Shown here: positions 51,589 to 60,830 of the stretch, in pieces | How the letters are laid out: each line of letters opens with the position of its first letter | Numbering within the stretch: the first letter of the stretch is position 1 | Assembly: GCA_015060735.1 (NCBI GenBank) | Contig: SUXX01000003.1 | Span: 1 to 64,000, forward strand | DNA from: Bacteroides sp. | GTDB lineage: Bacteria; Bacteroidota; Bacteroidia; Bacteroidales; Bacteroidaceae | DNA length: 64,000 nt | Direction of reading: 5' to 3' | Notes under the pieces: model-generated | The model's database searches: none | Told to the model about the DNA's origin: nothing | What the model saw: only the letters and a program-made list of their open reading frames with translations | Program-made: the position numbers and the translations under genes

Positions 51589-52929
51589 TTAAAATTCACG
51601 GAATATTTCTCCGGCAGTAGGATGTGGGAATACGTAACGCTTCCAATCTTCGAGTTTCTTACCGTCTTCGATAGCCATGCCGGCTATGATAATCAGCTCG
51701 GAAGCCGGATTACCCAACATGCTGGCACCCAAAACGGTTTTGTCTTCGCCTACCAAGACTTTGCAAACACCGTTTACACCTTCGTTTTCGGCAACGAAAC
51801 GGCCGGAGTAGGCCATTGGGAGCTTGATGGCTTCGTAAGCTATTCCGGCAGCCTTCAAAGCTTCTTCGCTTTGACCTACCGAAGCAATTTCAGGATTGGT
51901 ATAAACCACTCCCGGGATGGCACGGTAGCTCATGCTATCTTCTTTACCAATGATATGGTGTACGGCTACTTCGGCTTCGCGGACAGCAGTGTGTGCCAAC
52001 AGAGAGAAACCGTTCAAGTCACCACAGACATACACACCCGGAACGGACGACTGCAGATGTTCGTCTACTTGGATGCATTTGCGTTCGGTCAGTGCAAGGT
52101 TCAGGTTTTCTAATCCCAATCCCTTCATTACCGGCCGGCGGCCTACGCTCATCAACAGCTTTTCGGCCGTTACACTACCTGGTCCTTCAGCGTTTTCGAA
52201 CGAAACAGTGATGCCATTTTCATCTTGAGAAAGCCCAACCACCTTGGTACTCAACAAGAATTTAATGCCTTTCTTGGCATATTCGGCACGGAGCATGCCT
52301 GACAATTCTTTGTCCATGCCACCCAAAATTTCGTCCATCATTTCTACTACAGTAACTTTCACGCCCAGGCTGCAGAAGAAAGAAGCAAATTCCATTCCGA
52401 TAACTCCACCACCAACAATTGCCAACGATGCCGGTACCTCCTTATTGTCGAGGGCATCCCGATGAGTCCAGTAATTCACGTTCTCTACTCCCGGAATAGG
52501 AGGGATGAAGGTGTCGCTTCCGGCACAAAGCAATAGGTTATCGCATTCGTAAGTTTCTTCGCCGCATTTTATGGTATTTTTGTCGATGACGGTTGCTTCT
52601 CCCGTAACGATATTCACACCATGAGCCGTCAGCTTGGCCTTGATGCCCAATACCAGTTTGCGGACAACCTTCTGCTTACGAGCTACAATTTTGCCCAAGT
52701 CGAAGGAGGCCTCGGGAACTGTTACTGCATATTTTGATGCATGCTTGGCATAATCATAAACCTTGGCCGAGTAAAGCAAGGTCTTGGTTGGGATACAACC
52801 TTCGTTCAGACATACACCACCGAGACTTTTTTTCTCGAACAAGACGACACTCAATCCAGCCTTTCCGGCTGCTTCGGCAGCTGTATATCCTGCGGGACCG
52901 CCACCTATAATTGCCAATTGATATTTCAT
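51589..52929 (-). CDS. lpdA: Dihydrolipoyl dehydrogenase
   Basis: A 446-residue flavin disulfide reductase using the ATG at 52929; the longer frame starts with TTG at 52953 and adds eight residues before the FAD motif. FAD motif AIIGGGPAGYTAAEAA, redox pair in GGVCLNEGCIPTKTLL, NAD motif AIVGGGVIGMEFASFF, second FAD motif YVCGDLNGFSLLAHTA and the C-terminal His-Glu pair in FPHPTAGEIFREF are all present. The enzyme reoxidises lipoamide of 2-oxoacid dehydrogenase or glycine-cleavage complexes. No partner subunit gene is adjacent, so its complex is encoded elsewhere. Confidence 0.95.
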   Translation of the reverse strand: MKYQLAIIGGGPAGYTAAEAAGKAGLSVVLFEKKSLGGVCLNEGCIPTKTLLYSAKVYDYAKHASKYAVTVPEASFDLGKIVARKQKVVRKLVLGIKAKLTAHGVNIVTGEATVIDKNTIKCGEETYECDNLLLCAGSDTFIPPIPGVENVNYWTHRDALDNKEVPASLAIVGGGVIGMEFASFFCSLGVKVTVVEMMDEILGGMDKELSGMLRAEYAKKGIKFLLSTKVVGLSQDENGITVSFENAEGPGSVTAEKLLMSVGRRPVMKGLGLENLNLALTERKCIQVDEHLQSSVPGVYVCGDLNGFSLLAHTAVREAEVAVHHIIGKEDSMSYRAIPGVVYTNPEIASVGQSEEALKAAGIAYEAIKLPMAYSGRFVAENEGVNGVCKVLVGEDKTVLGASMLGNPASELIIIAGMAIEDGKKLEDWKRYVFPHPTAGEIFREF

Positions 52930-52998
52930 AATACTTAAAATTTTTGTCTGCAAGATAATAATTTTCCATTAGATAGTACAACGAAAAGAGGAATTTTA

Positions 52999-53006
52999 TA
53001 CATTTG
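52999..53006 (+). promoter_or_regulatory. -7 box for the second DUF5009 gene
   Basis: TACATTTG matches TAnnTTTG, 27 bp before the ATG at 53033. Confidence 0.6.
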
Positions 53007-53032
53007 TATAGTAAACTTAAATCGATTAATCT

Positions 53033-54136
53033 ATGAAAAACCAACGTTTGATGTCGCTCGATGCCTTGCGAGGCTTTGACATGCTTTTTATTATGGGATT
53101 TTCGGGGCTTGTGGCCAATTTATGTGCTTTGTCTCCAGGAGTTGTAACCGATGAAATAGCCCGCCAAATGGATCATGTGGATTGGAATGGTTTGGCTCAT
53201 CACGATACCATTTTCCCATTGTTCTTGTTTTTGGCAGGTGTCTCTTTCCCATTTTCTTTAGCTAATCAGCGTCGGATGGGAGCGAGTAGTTGGGATATTC
53301 ATAAAAAGATTCTTCGTAGAATGTTGATGTTGATTCTGTTTGGCTTGATTTATAATGGTCTTTTCCAATTTAATTTTGATACATTCCGTTGTGCCAGTGT
53401 GTTGGCTCGTATTGGTATAGCCTGGGCCGGAGCCGCTATTTTGTTTGTACACTTCGGTTTGCGTACCCGTATTGTCATTGCGGCCACCATTCTTATCGGT
53501 TATGGTTTGTTGAGTAAGTTTGTTGCAGCTCCCGATGTGCCGGGAGGAGATCCGCTTTCTATCGAAGGCTGTTTGGTTGGATACATCGACCGTTTGTTCA
53601 TGCCGGGTCGGTTGTTGTACAATAAGGGAAGTTTCGACCCGGAAGGATTGCTTTCGGCTTTGCCGGCTGTAGTAACAGCCATGTTGGGAGTGTTTACCGG
53701 TGAGCTGATTCGTAACAACAAAGTTTCGGGCAATCAGAAAACTTTGTGGATGTTGGGCAGTGCCTTGGTATTGGCCTTGTTGGCTTGGGCGTTCGATGGT
53801 GTGTTGCCAATCAACAAGAAATTGTGGTCGAGCACATTTGTTTGTGCCGTAGGTGCTTATTCATTGATTATGATGGCTTTGTTCTATTATATTGTTGATG
53901 TACGCGGTTGGCAGAAATGGACCTTTGCTTTCCGTATCATTGGTATGAACTCCATTACTATTTATATGGTACAACGAATCGTTGATTTTGGCCGTATCGA
54001 AAAATTCTTCTTGGGCGGCGTGGCTAATCTTTGTCCGGAAGACTGGGCAGCCGTTATCCATTCGGCAGGTTTTGTAATGGTAGGATGGTTATTCCTTTAC
54101 TTCTTGTATCGTCAGAAGATTTTCTTGAAAATCTAA
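53033..54136 (+). CDS. DUF5009 / HGSNAT-like membrane acyltransferase (copy 2)
   Basis: A 367-residue membrane protein with about ten hydrophobic helices. Its start LMSLDALRGFDMLFIMGFSG and loop HVDWNGLAHHDTIFPLFLFL align with the copy at 4014-5150, as does the C-terminal IGMNSITIYM and FLYRQKIFLKI. Related proteins are thought to acylate sugars across the inner membrane. The two copies are clearly diverged and may act on different acceptors. It is a single gene with its own promoter between lpd and nadB; no terminator was seen after it, but nadB has its own promoter. Confidence 0.85.
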   Translation: MKNQRLMSLDALRGFDMLFIMGFSGLVANLCALSPGVVTDEIARQMDHVDWNGLAHHDTIFPLFLFLAGVSFPFSLANQRRMGASSWDIHKKILRRMLMLILFGLIYNGLFQFNFDTFRCASVLARIGIAWAGAAILFVHFGLRTRIVIAATILIGYGLLSKFVAAPDVPGGDPLSIEGCLVGYIDRLFMPGRLLYNKGSFDPEGLLSALPAVVTAMLGVFTGELIRNNKVSGNQKTLWMLGSALVLALLAWAFDGVLPINKKLWSSTFVCAVGAYSLIMMALFYYIVDVRGWQKWTFAFRIIGMNSITIYMVQRIVDFGRIEKFFLGGVANLCPEDWAAVIHSAGFVMVGWLFLYFLYRQKIFLKI

Positions 54137-54175
54137 CATCTGTCTGAAATATAATCAGAGATTCGCATTTTTTTG

Positions 54176-54183
54176 TACTTTTG
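54176..54183 (+). promoter_or_regulatory. -7 box for nadB
   Basis: TACTTTTG matches TAnnTTTG, 20 bp before the ATG at 54204. An in-frame TTG at 54198 would be too close for a normal leader. Confidence 0.6.
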
Positions 54184-54203
54184 CATAACTAAGCTTATTG
54201 ATT

Positions 54204-55775
54204 ATGGTAAGAAAATTCGATTTCCTTGTTATCGGTTCAGGAATAGCCGGTATGAGTTTCGCTTTAAAAGTGGCTCACAAGGGTAAGGTAGCTTTGATAT
54301 GTAAAGCCGGATTGGAAGAAGCCAATACCTATTATGCACAAGGGGGAATTGCTTCGGTTACCGACTTGAAAGTAGACAATTTCGAGAAGCACATCGAAGA
54401 TACGATGATTGCAGGAGACTGGATCAGCGATCGTACAGCTGTGGAGAAAGTAGTTAGGGAAGCTCCGGCTCAGATTGAAGAACTCATCAAGTGGGGAGTG
54501 GACTTCGACAAGAAGGAAAACGGGGAATTCGACCTTCATAAAGAAGGTGGACACTCCGAGTTTCGCATTCTTCATCACAAAGACAATACAGGTGCAGAAA
54601 TTCAAACCAGTCTGATTGAAGCAGTAAAGGCACACCCCAACATTACTGTGTTCACTAATTTCTTTGCGGTAGAAATCATTACCCAACATCATTTGGGTAT
54701 TATTGTGACTCGTCATACTCCGGGTATCAAATGTTACGGTGCATACGTGTTGAATGAAGAAACCGGTGAAGTAGATACCTTCCTATCGAAGGTAACGGTC
54801 ATGGCAACAGGAGGTTGTGAAGCTGTTTATCGGCAGACTACCAATCCGTTGGTGGCAACCGGTGATGGTATTGCCATGGTGTATCGCGCCAAAGGTGTGG
54901 TGAAGGACATGGAGTTTATCCAGTTCCATCCGACAGCTCTTTTCCATCCGGGTGACCGTCCCAGTTACCTTATTACCGAGGCCATGCGTGGTTATGGTGG
55001 TGTGTTGAAGACCAAAGATGGCAAGGAGTTTATGCAGAAGTATGATGCTCGTCTGTCGTTGGCACCGCGTGACATTGTGGCTCGGGCTATTGACAATGAG
55101 ATGAAGCTTCGAGGGGAAGATCATGTGTATTTGGATGTTACCCATAAAGATCCGGAAGAAACCAAGAAACATTTCCCGAACATTTATAAGAAATGCTTGA
55201 GCATTGGAGTGGATATCACTAAAGACTATATTCCGGTGGCTCCGGCTGCCCATTACCTTTGTGGAGGTATCAAGGTCGATTTGGACGGGCAAAGTAGTAT
55301 CGGAAGACTTTATGCTATCGGTGAATGTTCGTGTACCGGTTTGCATGGCGGCAACCGTTTGGCCTCCAACTCATTGATTGAAGCGGTAGTATATGCTGAT
55401 GCGGCAGCCAAGCATGCTTTGAGTGTGGTAGACCGGTATGAGTGTAACGAAGATATTCCGGAGTGGAATGCAGAAGGTACGATGAACCCCGAAGAACGGG
55501 TACTCATCACCCAAAGTATGAAAGAGGTGAATCAAATTATGGAAGCTTATGTCGGTATTGTACGTAGCAACATTCGTCTGATTCGTGCTTGGAATCGTTT
55601 GGATATTCTTTACGAAGAAACTGAGCGTCTTTTCAAGCGGTGCAAGGCCTCTCGCGAACTTTGCGAACTTCGTAATATGATTAACATAGGTTATCTGATT
55701 ACCCGTCAGGCGATGGAACGCAAGGAAAGTCGAGGTTTGCATTATACCATTGATTATCCGAAAGAGAATATATAA
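54204..55775 (+). CDS. nadB: L-aspartate oxidase NadB
   Basis: A 523-residue FAD enzyme that oxidises L-aspartate to iminoaspartate for quinolinate synthesis with NadA. The FAD motif VIGSGIAGMSFALKVA, the YYAQGGIASV loop, the succinate-dehydrogenase-like segments HSEFRILHHKDNTGAEIQ, ATGGCEAVYRQTTNP, FIQFHPTALF and PAAHYLCGGIKVDLDG are all typical. The ATG at 54204 is chosen over an upstream TTG because the promoter is so close. Single gene with an own promoter and a GC-rich terminator. nadA is 47 kb away. Confidence 0.95.
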   Translation: MVRKFDFLVIGSGIAGMSFALKVAHKGKVALICKAGLEEANTYYAQGGIASVTDLKVDNFEKHIEDTMIAGDWISDRTAVEKVVREAPAQIEELIKWGVDFDKKENGEFDLHKEGGHSEFRILHHKDNTGAEIQTSLIEAVKAHPNITVFTNFFAVEIITQHHLGIIVTRHTPGIKCYGAYVLNEETGEVDTFLSKVTVMATGGCEAVYRQTTNPLVATGDGIAMVYRAKGVVKDMEFIQFHPTALFHPGDRPSYLITEAMRGYGGVLKTKDGKEFMQKYDARLSLAPRDIVARAIDNEMKLRGEDHVYLDVTHKDPEETKKHFPNIYKKCLSIGVDITKDYIPVAPAAHYLCGGIKVDLDGQSSIGRLYAIGECSCTGLHGGNRLASNSLIEAVVYADAAAKHALSVVDRYECNEDIPEWNAEGTMNPEERVLITQSMKEVNQIMEAYVGIVRSNIRLIRAWNRLDILYEETERLFKRCKASRELCELRNMINIGYLITRQAMERKESRGLHYTIDYPKENI

Positions 55776-55808
55776 AAAAATGGGGGTGTATCACACCCCC
55801 ATTTTTTT
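55774..55808. terminator. Bidirectional terminator (16-bp stem)
   Basis: AAAAAAATGGGGGTGT and ACACCCCCATTTTTTT pair perfectly around an ATC loop. It overlaps the ends of nadB and the leftward DPP-IV-like gene. Confidence 0.9.
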
Positions 55809-58030
55809 TATCTGCCGCCTGCCGGAAGATTCTTCAGCCAGAAGTCGGCCATGCTGCGACGAAGATGAAGAGTGGTACCTTGACGTTCGCTGATGCCATG
55901 TGTACGCATCGGGTACGACAATTGGTAGAACACTTTGCCCAAACGAACAAGTTCGTTTACCAACATTTCACAGCTCTGGTAGTGAACATTGTCATCGCCA
56001 GTACCGTGGATGAGCAATAAGTTACCCTTCAAGCCGGATGCATAACCGATAGGAGAGCCTTTACGGTAGCCTTCCGGGTTGGCTTGAGGAGTATTCATGT
56101 AGCGTTCTTCGTAGATGGTATCGTACAAGCGGTAATCCGAAACGAAAGCAACGGCAATACCGGTATGGAACACATCCGGATAACGGAACATACAGTTCAA
56201 TGTCTGACTGCCACCGCCACTCCAGCCGGTTACACCAATACGGGAAGCATCGATGAAAGAGTATTGACGAGCCAAATCTTTCACACCATTCGATTGGTCG
56301 AGACTAGCCAATGTGCCGATTTCACCGTAGATACATTTACGCCATTCGCGTCCACGTGGTACATTCGCACCACGGTTGTCGATACTGATGACGATGTAGC
56401 CCAAGTTGGCCAAATATTGATGCCACATGCTTCCGCTCCAAGAGTCTTGAACGGTAGAACTAGCCGGTTCACCATAGATGTCGAGGATAACCGGATATTT
56501 CTTGGTAGCATCGAAGTTTACCGGTTTAATCATCCAACCGTCCAAAGTCCAGTTGCCCGACTGCACTTTAAAGAACTCCTTGCTATTCAAGCCTAATGCT
56601 TTCCATTGTTCTTTAGCCTTGGCATTGTCGGTGATAAGGCGTACACTCTTGTGGTTAGGGAAGGAAACCATGTCAATTACCGGTGGAGTCTGTGCGTTGC
56701 TGAAAGTGTGTACAGCCCATTTACCGGTAGGAGACATGTTGTAACGGTGTTGTCCTGCCTGGTCGGCCGGGCTAAGACGTTTCACTTCACCTTTGCCAAA
56801 CAATTTGGCTTGATATAAATAGCGTTGGGTAAAGTTTTCGGGAGTAGCCATGAAATAAACCAGTCCTTTGCCCATATCGAGCCCTACTTCACTAATGTAG
56901 TCGAAATCGCCTTTAGTGATAGGTTGGATGTCCTTACCGTCGCGGCTCACACGGTACAAATGGCGATAACCGCTACGTTCGCTTTCCCAAGTAAAGAACT
57001 TGTTGCCTTTTAACCAGTGAATGTTGTCATTGGTTTCTACCCAAGCGGCATCGGTATCTGTAAAGATGTTTGTTGGATTGTTTTCACCAATCTTAGCAAT
57101 CCAAACCTTGTTGGTATTTTGCTGGCGATTCATCTGTTGGATAAACAATTCATTGCTTTCGGGGATGAACTCCATTCGAGGAATATAGTTGTTACGGGCA
57201 TCTCCAGGGATGTTAATCCAAGTGGTAGTTCCACCGTTGGCCGACACATAACCCACCTTTACTGCTGAGTTGGTAGTGCCTGCTTTCGGATAGGGGAAGC
57301 GTTGGATGGTAGGATAAATGGAATCGACATTGTTGATGATATCAAACCATCCTGTACCGTTGGTATCGCTTTGCCAATAAGCGATGTATTGGCCATCAGG
57401 ACTCCAACGGAAACCGTCACGGCAACCGAATTCTTCTTCGTATACCCAGTCGAAAGTACCGTTTACAATCTTTTCACTTCCGTCTTTGGTCACTTGTACG
57501 ACAGAAGCATCGGCCAATGTTTCTACGTAGATGTTGTTTTCGGATACATAAGCTACACGGCTACCGTCGGGTGAAAACTTGGCAAACATCAGGGTTGCTT
57601 CTGGACGAGCTTTGCCTAATTGTTGCAATTTGCCTGTCTGGATATTCAGTACCCAATAGTCGCCACGGGTATCCATACGCCATACACGGCGAGTATTGGT
57701 GTAAATGAGTACCTGATTGTTGTCTTCGCTAAAGGTGAAGCTACGGACAGAGATAGGCTTTCCTGTAGCGGGGTTTACTAACTTTTCAGCAGGAATCAAC
57801 ACTTCCTTGCTGTTGTCTTTAGCACTATAAGCCATCACATCGAAACCACCGGAAGCATTCTTCTCAATTTTGGAATAATGTTCACCGTCTTTCATCCAAT
57901 TTACGGATCCGCCACCTTCGGTCCGAATCAAGCCGCCATATACGGCTTCTTCCAAAGTAGGAATGTGCTGGGCGTGCACCATAAGAGCAGCACACCACAA
58001 GCAGAGGATTGATAATACACTTTTTTTCAT
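55808..58030 (-). CDS. S9 family dipeptidyl peptidase (DPP-IV type)
   Basis: A 740-residue secreted peptidase with a signal peptide ending VHAQ. The N-terminal beta-propeller carries the substrate-anchoring Glu pair in DWVYEEEFGCRDGFRW, typical of dipeptidyl peptidases IV. The C-terminal hydrolase domain has Ser604 in GWSGGGSQ (GxSxG), Asp679 in GTGDDNVHYQ and His711 in RTHGIS. It removes Xaa-Pro or Xaa-Ala dipeptides from peptide N-termini in the periplasm or at the surface. It is the last gene of the leftward block, 36 bp after znuC. The GGG after the nucleophile (most relatives have YGG) may affect specificity. Confidence 0.92.
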   Translation of the reverse strand: MKKSVLSILCLWCAALMVHAQHIPTLEEAVYGGLIRTEGGGSVNWMKDGEHYSKIEKNASGGFDVMAYSAKDNSKEVLIPAEKLVNPATGKPISVRSFTFSEDNNQVLIYTNTRRVWRMDTRGDYWVLNIQTGKLQQLGKARPEATLMFAKFSPDGSRVAYVSENNIYVETLADASVVQVTKDGSEKIVNGTFDWVYEEEFGCRDGFRWSPDGQYIAYWQSDTNGTGWFDIINNVDSIYPTIQRFPYPKAGTTNSAVKVGYVSANGGTTTWINIPGDARNNYIPRMEFIPESNELFIQQMNRQQNTNKVWIAKIGENNPTNIFTDTDAAWVETNDNIHWLKGNKFFTWESERSGYRHLYRVSRDGKDIQPITKGDFDYISEVGLDMGKGLVYFMATPENFTQRYLYQAKLFGKGEVKRLSPADQAGQHRYNMSPTGKWAVHTFSNAQTPPVIDMVSFPNHKSVRLITDNAKAKEQWKALGLNSKEFFKVQSGNWTLDGWMIKPVNFDATKKYPVILDIYGEPASSTVQDSWSGSMWHQYLANLGYIVISIDNRGANVPRGREWRKCIYGEIGTLASLDQSNGVKDLARQYSFIDASRIGVTGWSGGGSQTLNCMFRYPDVFHTGIAVAFVSDYRLYDTIYEERYMNTPQANPEGYRKGSPIGYASGLKGNLLLIHGTGDDNVHYQSCEMLVNELVRLGKVFYQLSYPMRTHGISERQGTTLHLRRSMADFWLKNLPAGGR

Positions 58031-58066
58031 AACTTTAATATTTGTAGTAGATTATTTATTTTTTCG

Positions 58067-58825
58067 TTAAAAATGTTCCTTTAACACCCGATGAGGCAGA
58101 TGTCCGTGCCCCAATAGCTCAATGGGACAGCCAAAATGAGCTTCCAACCACTCAGCTGAGACTTCAGTAGAGGGATGATAGTGGAGAGTTTCGTTTACAC
58201 ATGCAATGGTCTTTACGTTCTGTAGCACCGTACCGATGTCGTGGCTCACCAGAATGATGGCCCGTTCGCGGTTAATCTCTTCAAGCAATTCATATAACTG
58301 TGCTTCAAAGCGTTTGTCGATGTAGGTATTAGGCTCATCCAGAATAATCACTTCGGGATTAGAGACTAAGGCCCTTCCAAGTAAGGCACGTTGTAACTGA
58401 CCGCCACTAAGTTGGCCGATAGCACGATTTTCAAAACCTTCCAATCCCATACGTGAGATGATATGGCGGACTTGTTCGTGGTGTTCCTTGTTATATCGTT
58501 GGAACAATGTTTTTTGTTTGCTAAGTCCTGACAGCACCACTTCGTAAACGGATATGGGGAATTTATGATCAATGCGGTTATATTGTGGTAGATAGCCCAT
58601 ATTGAGGTCGGTTGTTTCCTTTCCTGTTCGGAAGAAACGGATGTTCCCTTTATCAGGCCGATGAAGTCCGAGGATACTTTTCATAAGTGTGGTCTTTCCG
58701 CCACCGTTTGGGCCAATGACACCAAGAAAGTCTTGTTCGTAGACAGTCAAGTTGATATGGCTTAATACGGTTTTACCATCGTATGAAGCAGACAAATCGG
58801 TTATTTGAATGAGAGGGAAGGCCAT
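58067..58825 (-). CDS. znuC: Metal (zinc/manganese) ABC transporter ATP-binding protein
   Basis: A 252-residue ATPase with Walker A (GPNGGGKTTLMKS), signature LSGGQLQRALLGRAL, Walker B VIILDEPNTYID, and H-loop VSHDIGTV. The pattern matches ZnuC/MntB-type importers for divalent metals. It directly follows the substrate-binding gene (3 bp). A permease gene (ZnuB) should normally be in the same cluster but none is present in the window, so the membrane subunit must be elsewhere or supplied by another system. The gene is upstream of the peptidase with a 36-bp gap and no terminator. Confidence 0.92.
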   Translation of the reverse strand: MAFPLIQITDLSASYDGKTVLSHINLTVYEQDFLGVIGPNGGGKTTLMKSILGLHRPDKGNIRFFRTGKETTDLNMGYLPQYNRIDHKFPISVYEVVLSGLSKQKTLFQRYNKEHHEQVRHIISRMGLEGFENRAIGQLSGGQLQRALLGRALVSNPEVIILDEPNTYIDKRFEAQLYELLEEINRERAIILVSHDIGTVLQNVKTIACVNETLHYHPSTEVSAEWLEAHFGCPIELLGHGHLPHRVLKEHF

Positions 58826-58827
58826 GT

Positions 58828-59697
58828 TTATTTATTAGGGGTTAAAGATTGGGCTATGTGAATCATCTCTGTAGGCCAGTCGTAACTTAATGGCTGGATA
58901 GGAATAATGTCAAGTTCCAATTCATCGGCAATAATCCGAGCATTGCGAGTATCAAATTCTTGTTGTACAAAGATGACATGTATATTCTCTTTACGGCAAG
59001 TTTCTATCATTTTCTTTAATTGTGCCGGTGAAGGTTCTTTTCCTTCATCTTCCATACTGATTTGTTTTAATCCATAATCGCGGGCAAAATAACTCAAAGC
59101 CGGATGATAGATAAGGAAGGTACGGTCGGCTGTTCGAAGCAGTTGGCGGATACGTAGGTCGGTCTCTTGGATTATTTGTTTCAGACTGTCTGTACGATGT
59201 TGATAAAATGTTTGGTTGGCAGGGTCTAATTCTATTAGAGCCGTACAGATATTGTCGGCAATGGTTTGAGCGTTTTCAGTAGAGTTCCAAATGTGCGGTT
59301 CAATACCTCCTTCGTGGTAATGGTCTCCGTGGTGATGTCCGACCGAACGAATTAGGTCAACTCCTTTGGATGTATCGAATACTTTCATTGTTGGAACGGT
59401 AGTTGTCAGTTTTTCCATCCATGCTTGTTCAAATCCGATGTAGCCAATGCGTAGATAGCCCTGGCTTTGACTCAAGGAAACGAGTTGTTGCGGAGTGGGA
59501 TCGTATGTTTCGGGACTACTACCTTTGGGTACCATACTTACTACTTGAAACTTGTCACCGGCAATGGTTTCAGTAAAATATCGCAATGGCTCTAGCGTTA
59601 CGGTCAGTACAGGAGTATCTCCCGACGAGGGTGAGGGTCGGCAGGCTGTCATGACAAACAGGATAAGGGCATAAATATATACAATAGATTTCATCAT
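58828..59697 (-). CDS. znuA: Zinc ABC transporter substrate-binding lipoprotein
   Basis: A 289-residue lipoprotein (signal ending LFVMTAC). It is a cluster A-I solute-binding protein with an N-terminal lobe, the long helix, and a His-rich loop near residue 140 (GHHHGDHYHEGG) followed by the metal ligand segment EPHIWNST. More ligands are in LIYHPALSYFARDYG (His) and VIFVQQEFDTRNA. The His-rich loop points to zinc rather than manganese. Two ATG codons adjoin at the start (59697 and 59694); translation overlaps the mnmD stop by 4 bp, indicating coupling. Confidence 0.92.
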   Translation of the reverse strand: MMKSIVYIYALILFVMTACRPSPSSGDTPVLTVTLEPLRYFTETIAGDKFQVVSMVPKGSSPETYDPTPQQLVSLSQSQGYLRIGYIGFEQAWMEKLTTTVPTMKVFDTSKGVDLIRSVGHHHGDHYHEGGIEPHIWNSTENAQTIADNICTALIELDPANQTFYQHRTDSLKQIIQETDLRIRQLLRTADRTFLIYHPALSYFARDYGLKQISMEDEGKEPSPAQLKKMIETCRKENIHVIFVQQEFDTRNARIIADELELDIIPIQPLSYDWPTEMIHIAQSLTPNK

Positions 59698-60353
59698 TTT
59701 ATTTTGGTGGCTCTTAATATTTCTCTTTTGCCTCCCGGAGGACCGGGCAGACGTTCTACTGTAAATCCGGCAGTTTGCAACATCCGTCTTACTATTCCTT
59801 TGGCACAGTAGGTGGTCAAGATGCCGCCGGGACTTACTATCTTATATAACATTTGGAAAAGCGATTGTTCCCACATTTCGGGTTGTTTTTCAGGAGCAAA
59901 GGCATCGAAATATACTATATCGTAGCTTTCTTGGAAAGTATATTGCGTAAAGTCACCCTGTATCTTGTGCAGGGTGAAGAAAGGAGATAAAAGTATGTCT
60001 TTCTCCCATTCAGAGCGATGGATAGCAGTGAAAATCTCTTCCTGTCCTTTTCCTATCAAAGATGGATAAGCCAGTTTTTCCAATGTGTCTGTATCCAGCG
60101 GATAGCGTTCGATACCTGTATAATGGATGCTCCGTCCTTGTTCGTAAGCTGTCAGATAAGTGAGAAAACAGTTCAGTCCTGTTCCTAATCCAATTTCCAG
60201 AATACGCGGACATGGCACATTACTATGATTTAGTCCCATGTCGATGAAGATATGTTGCGATTCGGTCAAGGCACCTTTCACCGAATGGTAATGTTCATCC
60301 AGTTCCGGTACATAGAGTGTATAGCTTCCGTCAGCAGTCTGTTCCAATTCCAT
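59694..60353 (-). CDS. mnmD: tRNA 5-methylaminomethyl-2-thiouridine methyltransferase MnmD
   Basis: A 219-residue Rossmann methyltransferase that makes the last methylation of 5-methylaminomethyl-2-thiouridine at position 34 of tRNAs. SAM-binding ILEIGLGTGLNCFLTYL (motif I), the acidic DTDTLEKLAY, and IVYFDAFAPEKQPEMWEQS followed by GGILTTYCAKGIVRRML match the methyltransferase part of MnmC. The N-terminal oxidoreductase half of the bifunctional enzyme is absent, so this is the stand-alone MnmD form. Its stop overlaps znuA and its start is 3 bp after the YqaA gene. Confidence 0.92.
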   Translation of the reverse strand: MELEQTADGSYTLYVPELDEHYHSVKGALTESQHIFIDMGLNHSNVPCPRILEIGLGTGLNCFLTYLTAYEQGRSIHYTGIERYPLDTDTLEKLAYPSLIGKGQEEIFTAIHRSEWEKDILLSPFFTLHKIQGDFTQYTFQESYDIVYFDAFAPEKQPEMWEQSLFQMLYKIVSPGGILTTYCAKGIVRRMLQTAGFTVERLPGPPGGKREILRATKIK

Positions 60354-60356
60354 ATT

Positions 60357-60830
60357 CTATAATTGAGTCATGAGTGAAGAAGCTTCTACGATACCCCATA
60401 CCAACAAGGCGTAGCGAAGTATCTTTCCTAGAGTCATTGAAAATATCACAATCCAAATATTGGCTCGCATCATACCCAGTACAATGGAGATGGCACTTCC
60501 CAGAATAGGGATGAAAGCGAAAAAAGCCATCCAGGCTCCGCGGCCGTGTACAAATCGTTCGGCTCGGTCTAGTTTCTCTTTCTTAACGTGGAAATATTTT
60601 TCTATCCATTCCATCTTTCCTAAATGCCCCATCCAATAGCAGGTCATACCTCCGGCTACATTCCCGGCTGTAGCAGCCAAAGTGCTGACATAGGGGTCTA
60701 ATCCCAAAGGGCCTACACAAGCAGCCAATACAGCTTCTGAGCTAAAGGGGATGACACTTCCGGCTACAAAAGAGCCTACAAATAAGCCCCAATATCCCCA
60801 GTCTATCAAGAATTGTAGAATAGCATCCAT
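60357..60830 (-). CDS. YqaA/DedA-like membrane protein
   Basis: A 157-residue membrane protein with about five hydrophobic segments. GLFVGSFVAGSVIPFSSEAV and the LGKMEWIEKYFHVKKEKLDR loop with FAFIPILGSAISIVLGMMR are typical of the YqaA branch of the SNARE-associated/DedA superfamily. Members are linked to envelope lipid homeostasis, as undecaprenyl phosphate or phosphatidylethanolamine flippases in DedA relatives; a specific function here is unknown. Its start overlaps the upstream membrane protein gene by 25 bp, supporting co-translation. Confidence 0.88.
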   Translation of the reverse strand: MDAILQFLIDWGYWGLFVGSFVAGSVIPFSSEAVLAACVGPLGLDPYVSTLAATAGNVAGGMTCYWMGHLGKMEWIEKYFHVKKEKLDRAERFVHGRGAWMAFFAFIPILGSAISIVLGMMRANIWIVIFSMTLGKILRYALLVWGIVEASSLMTQL

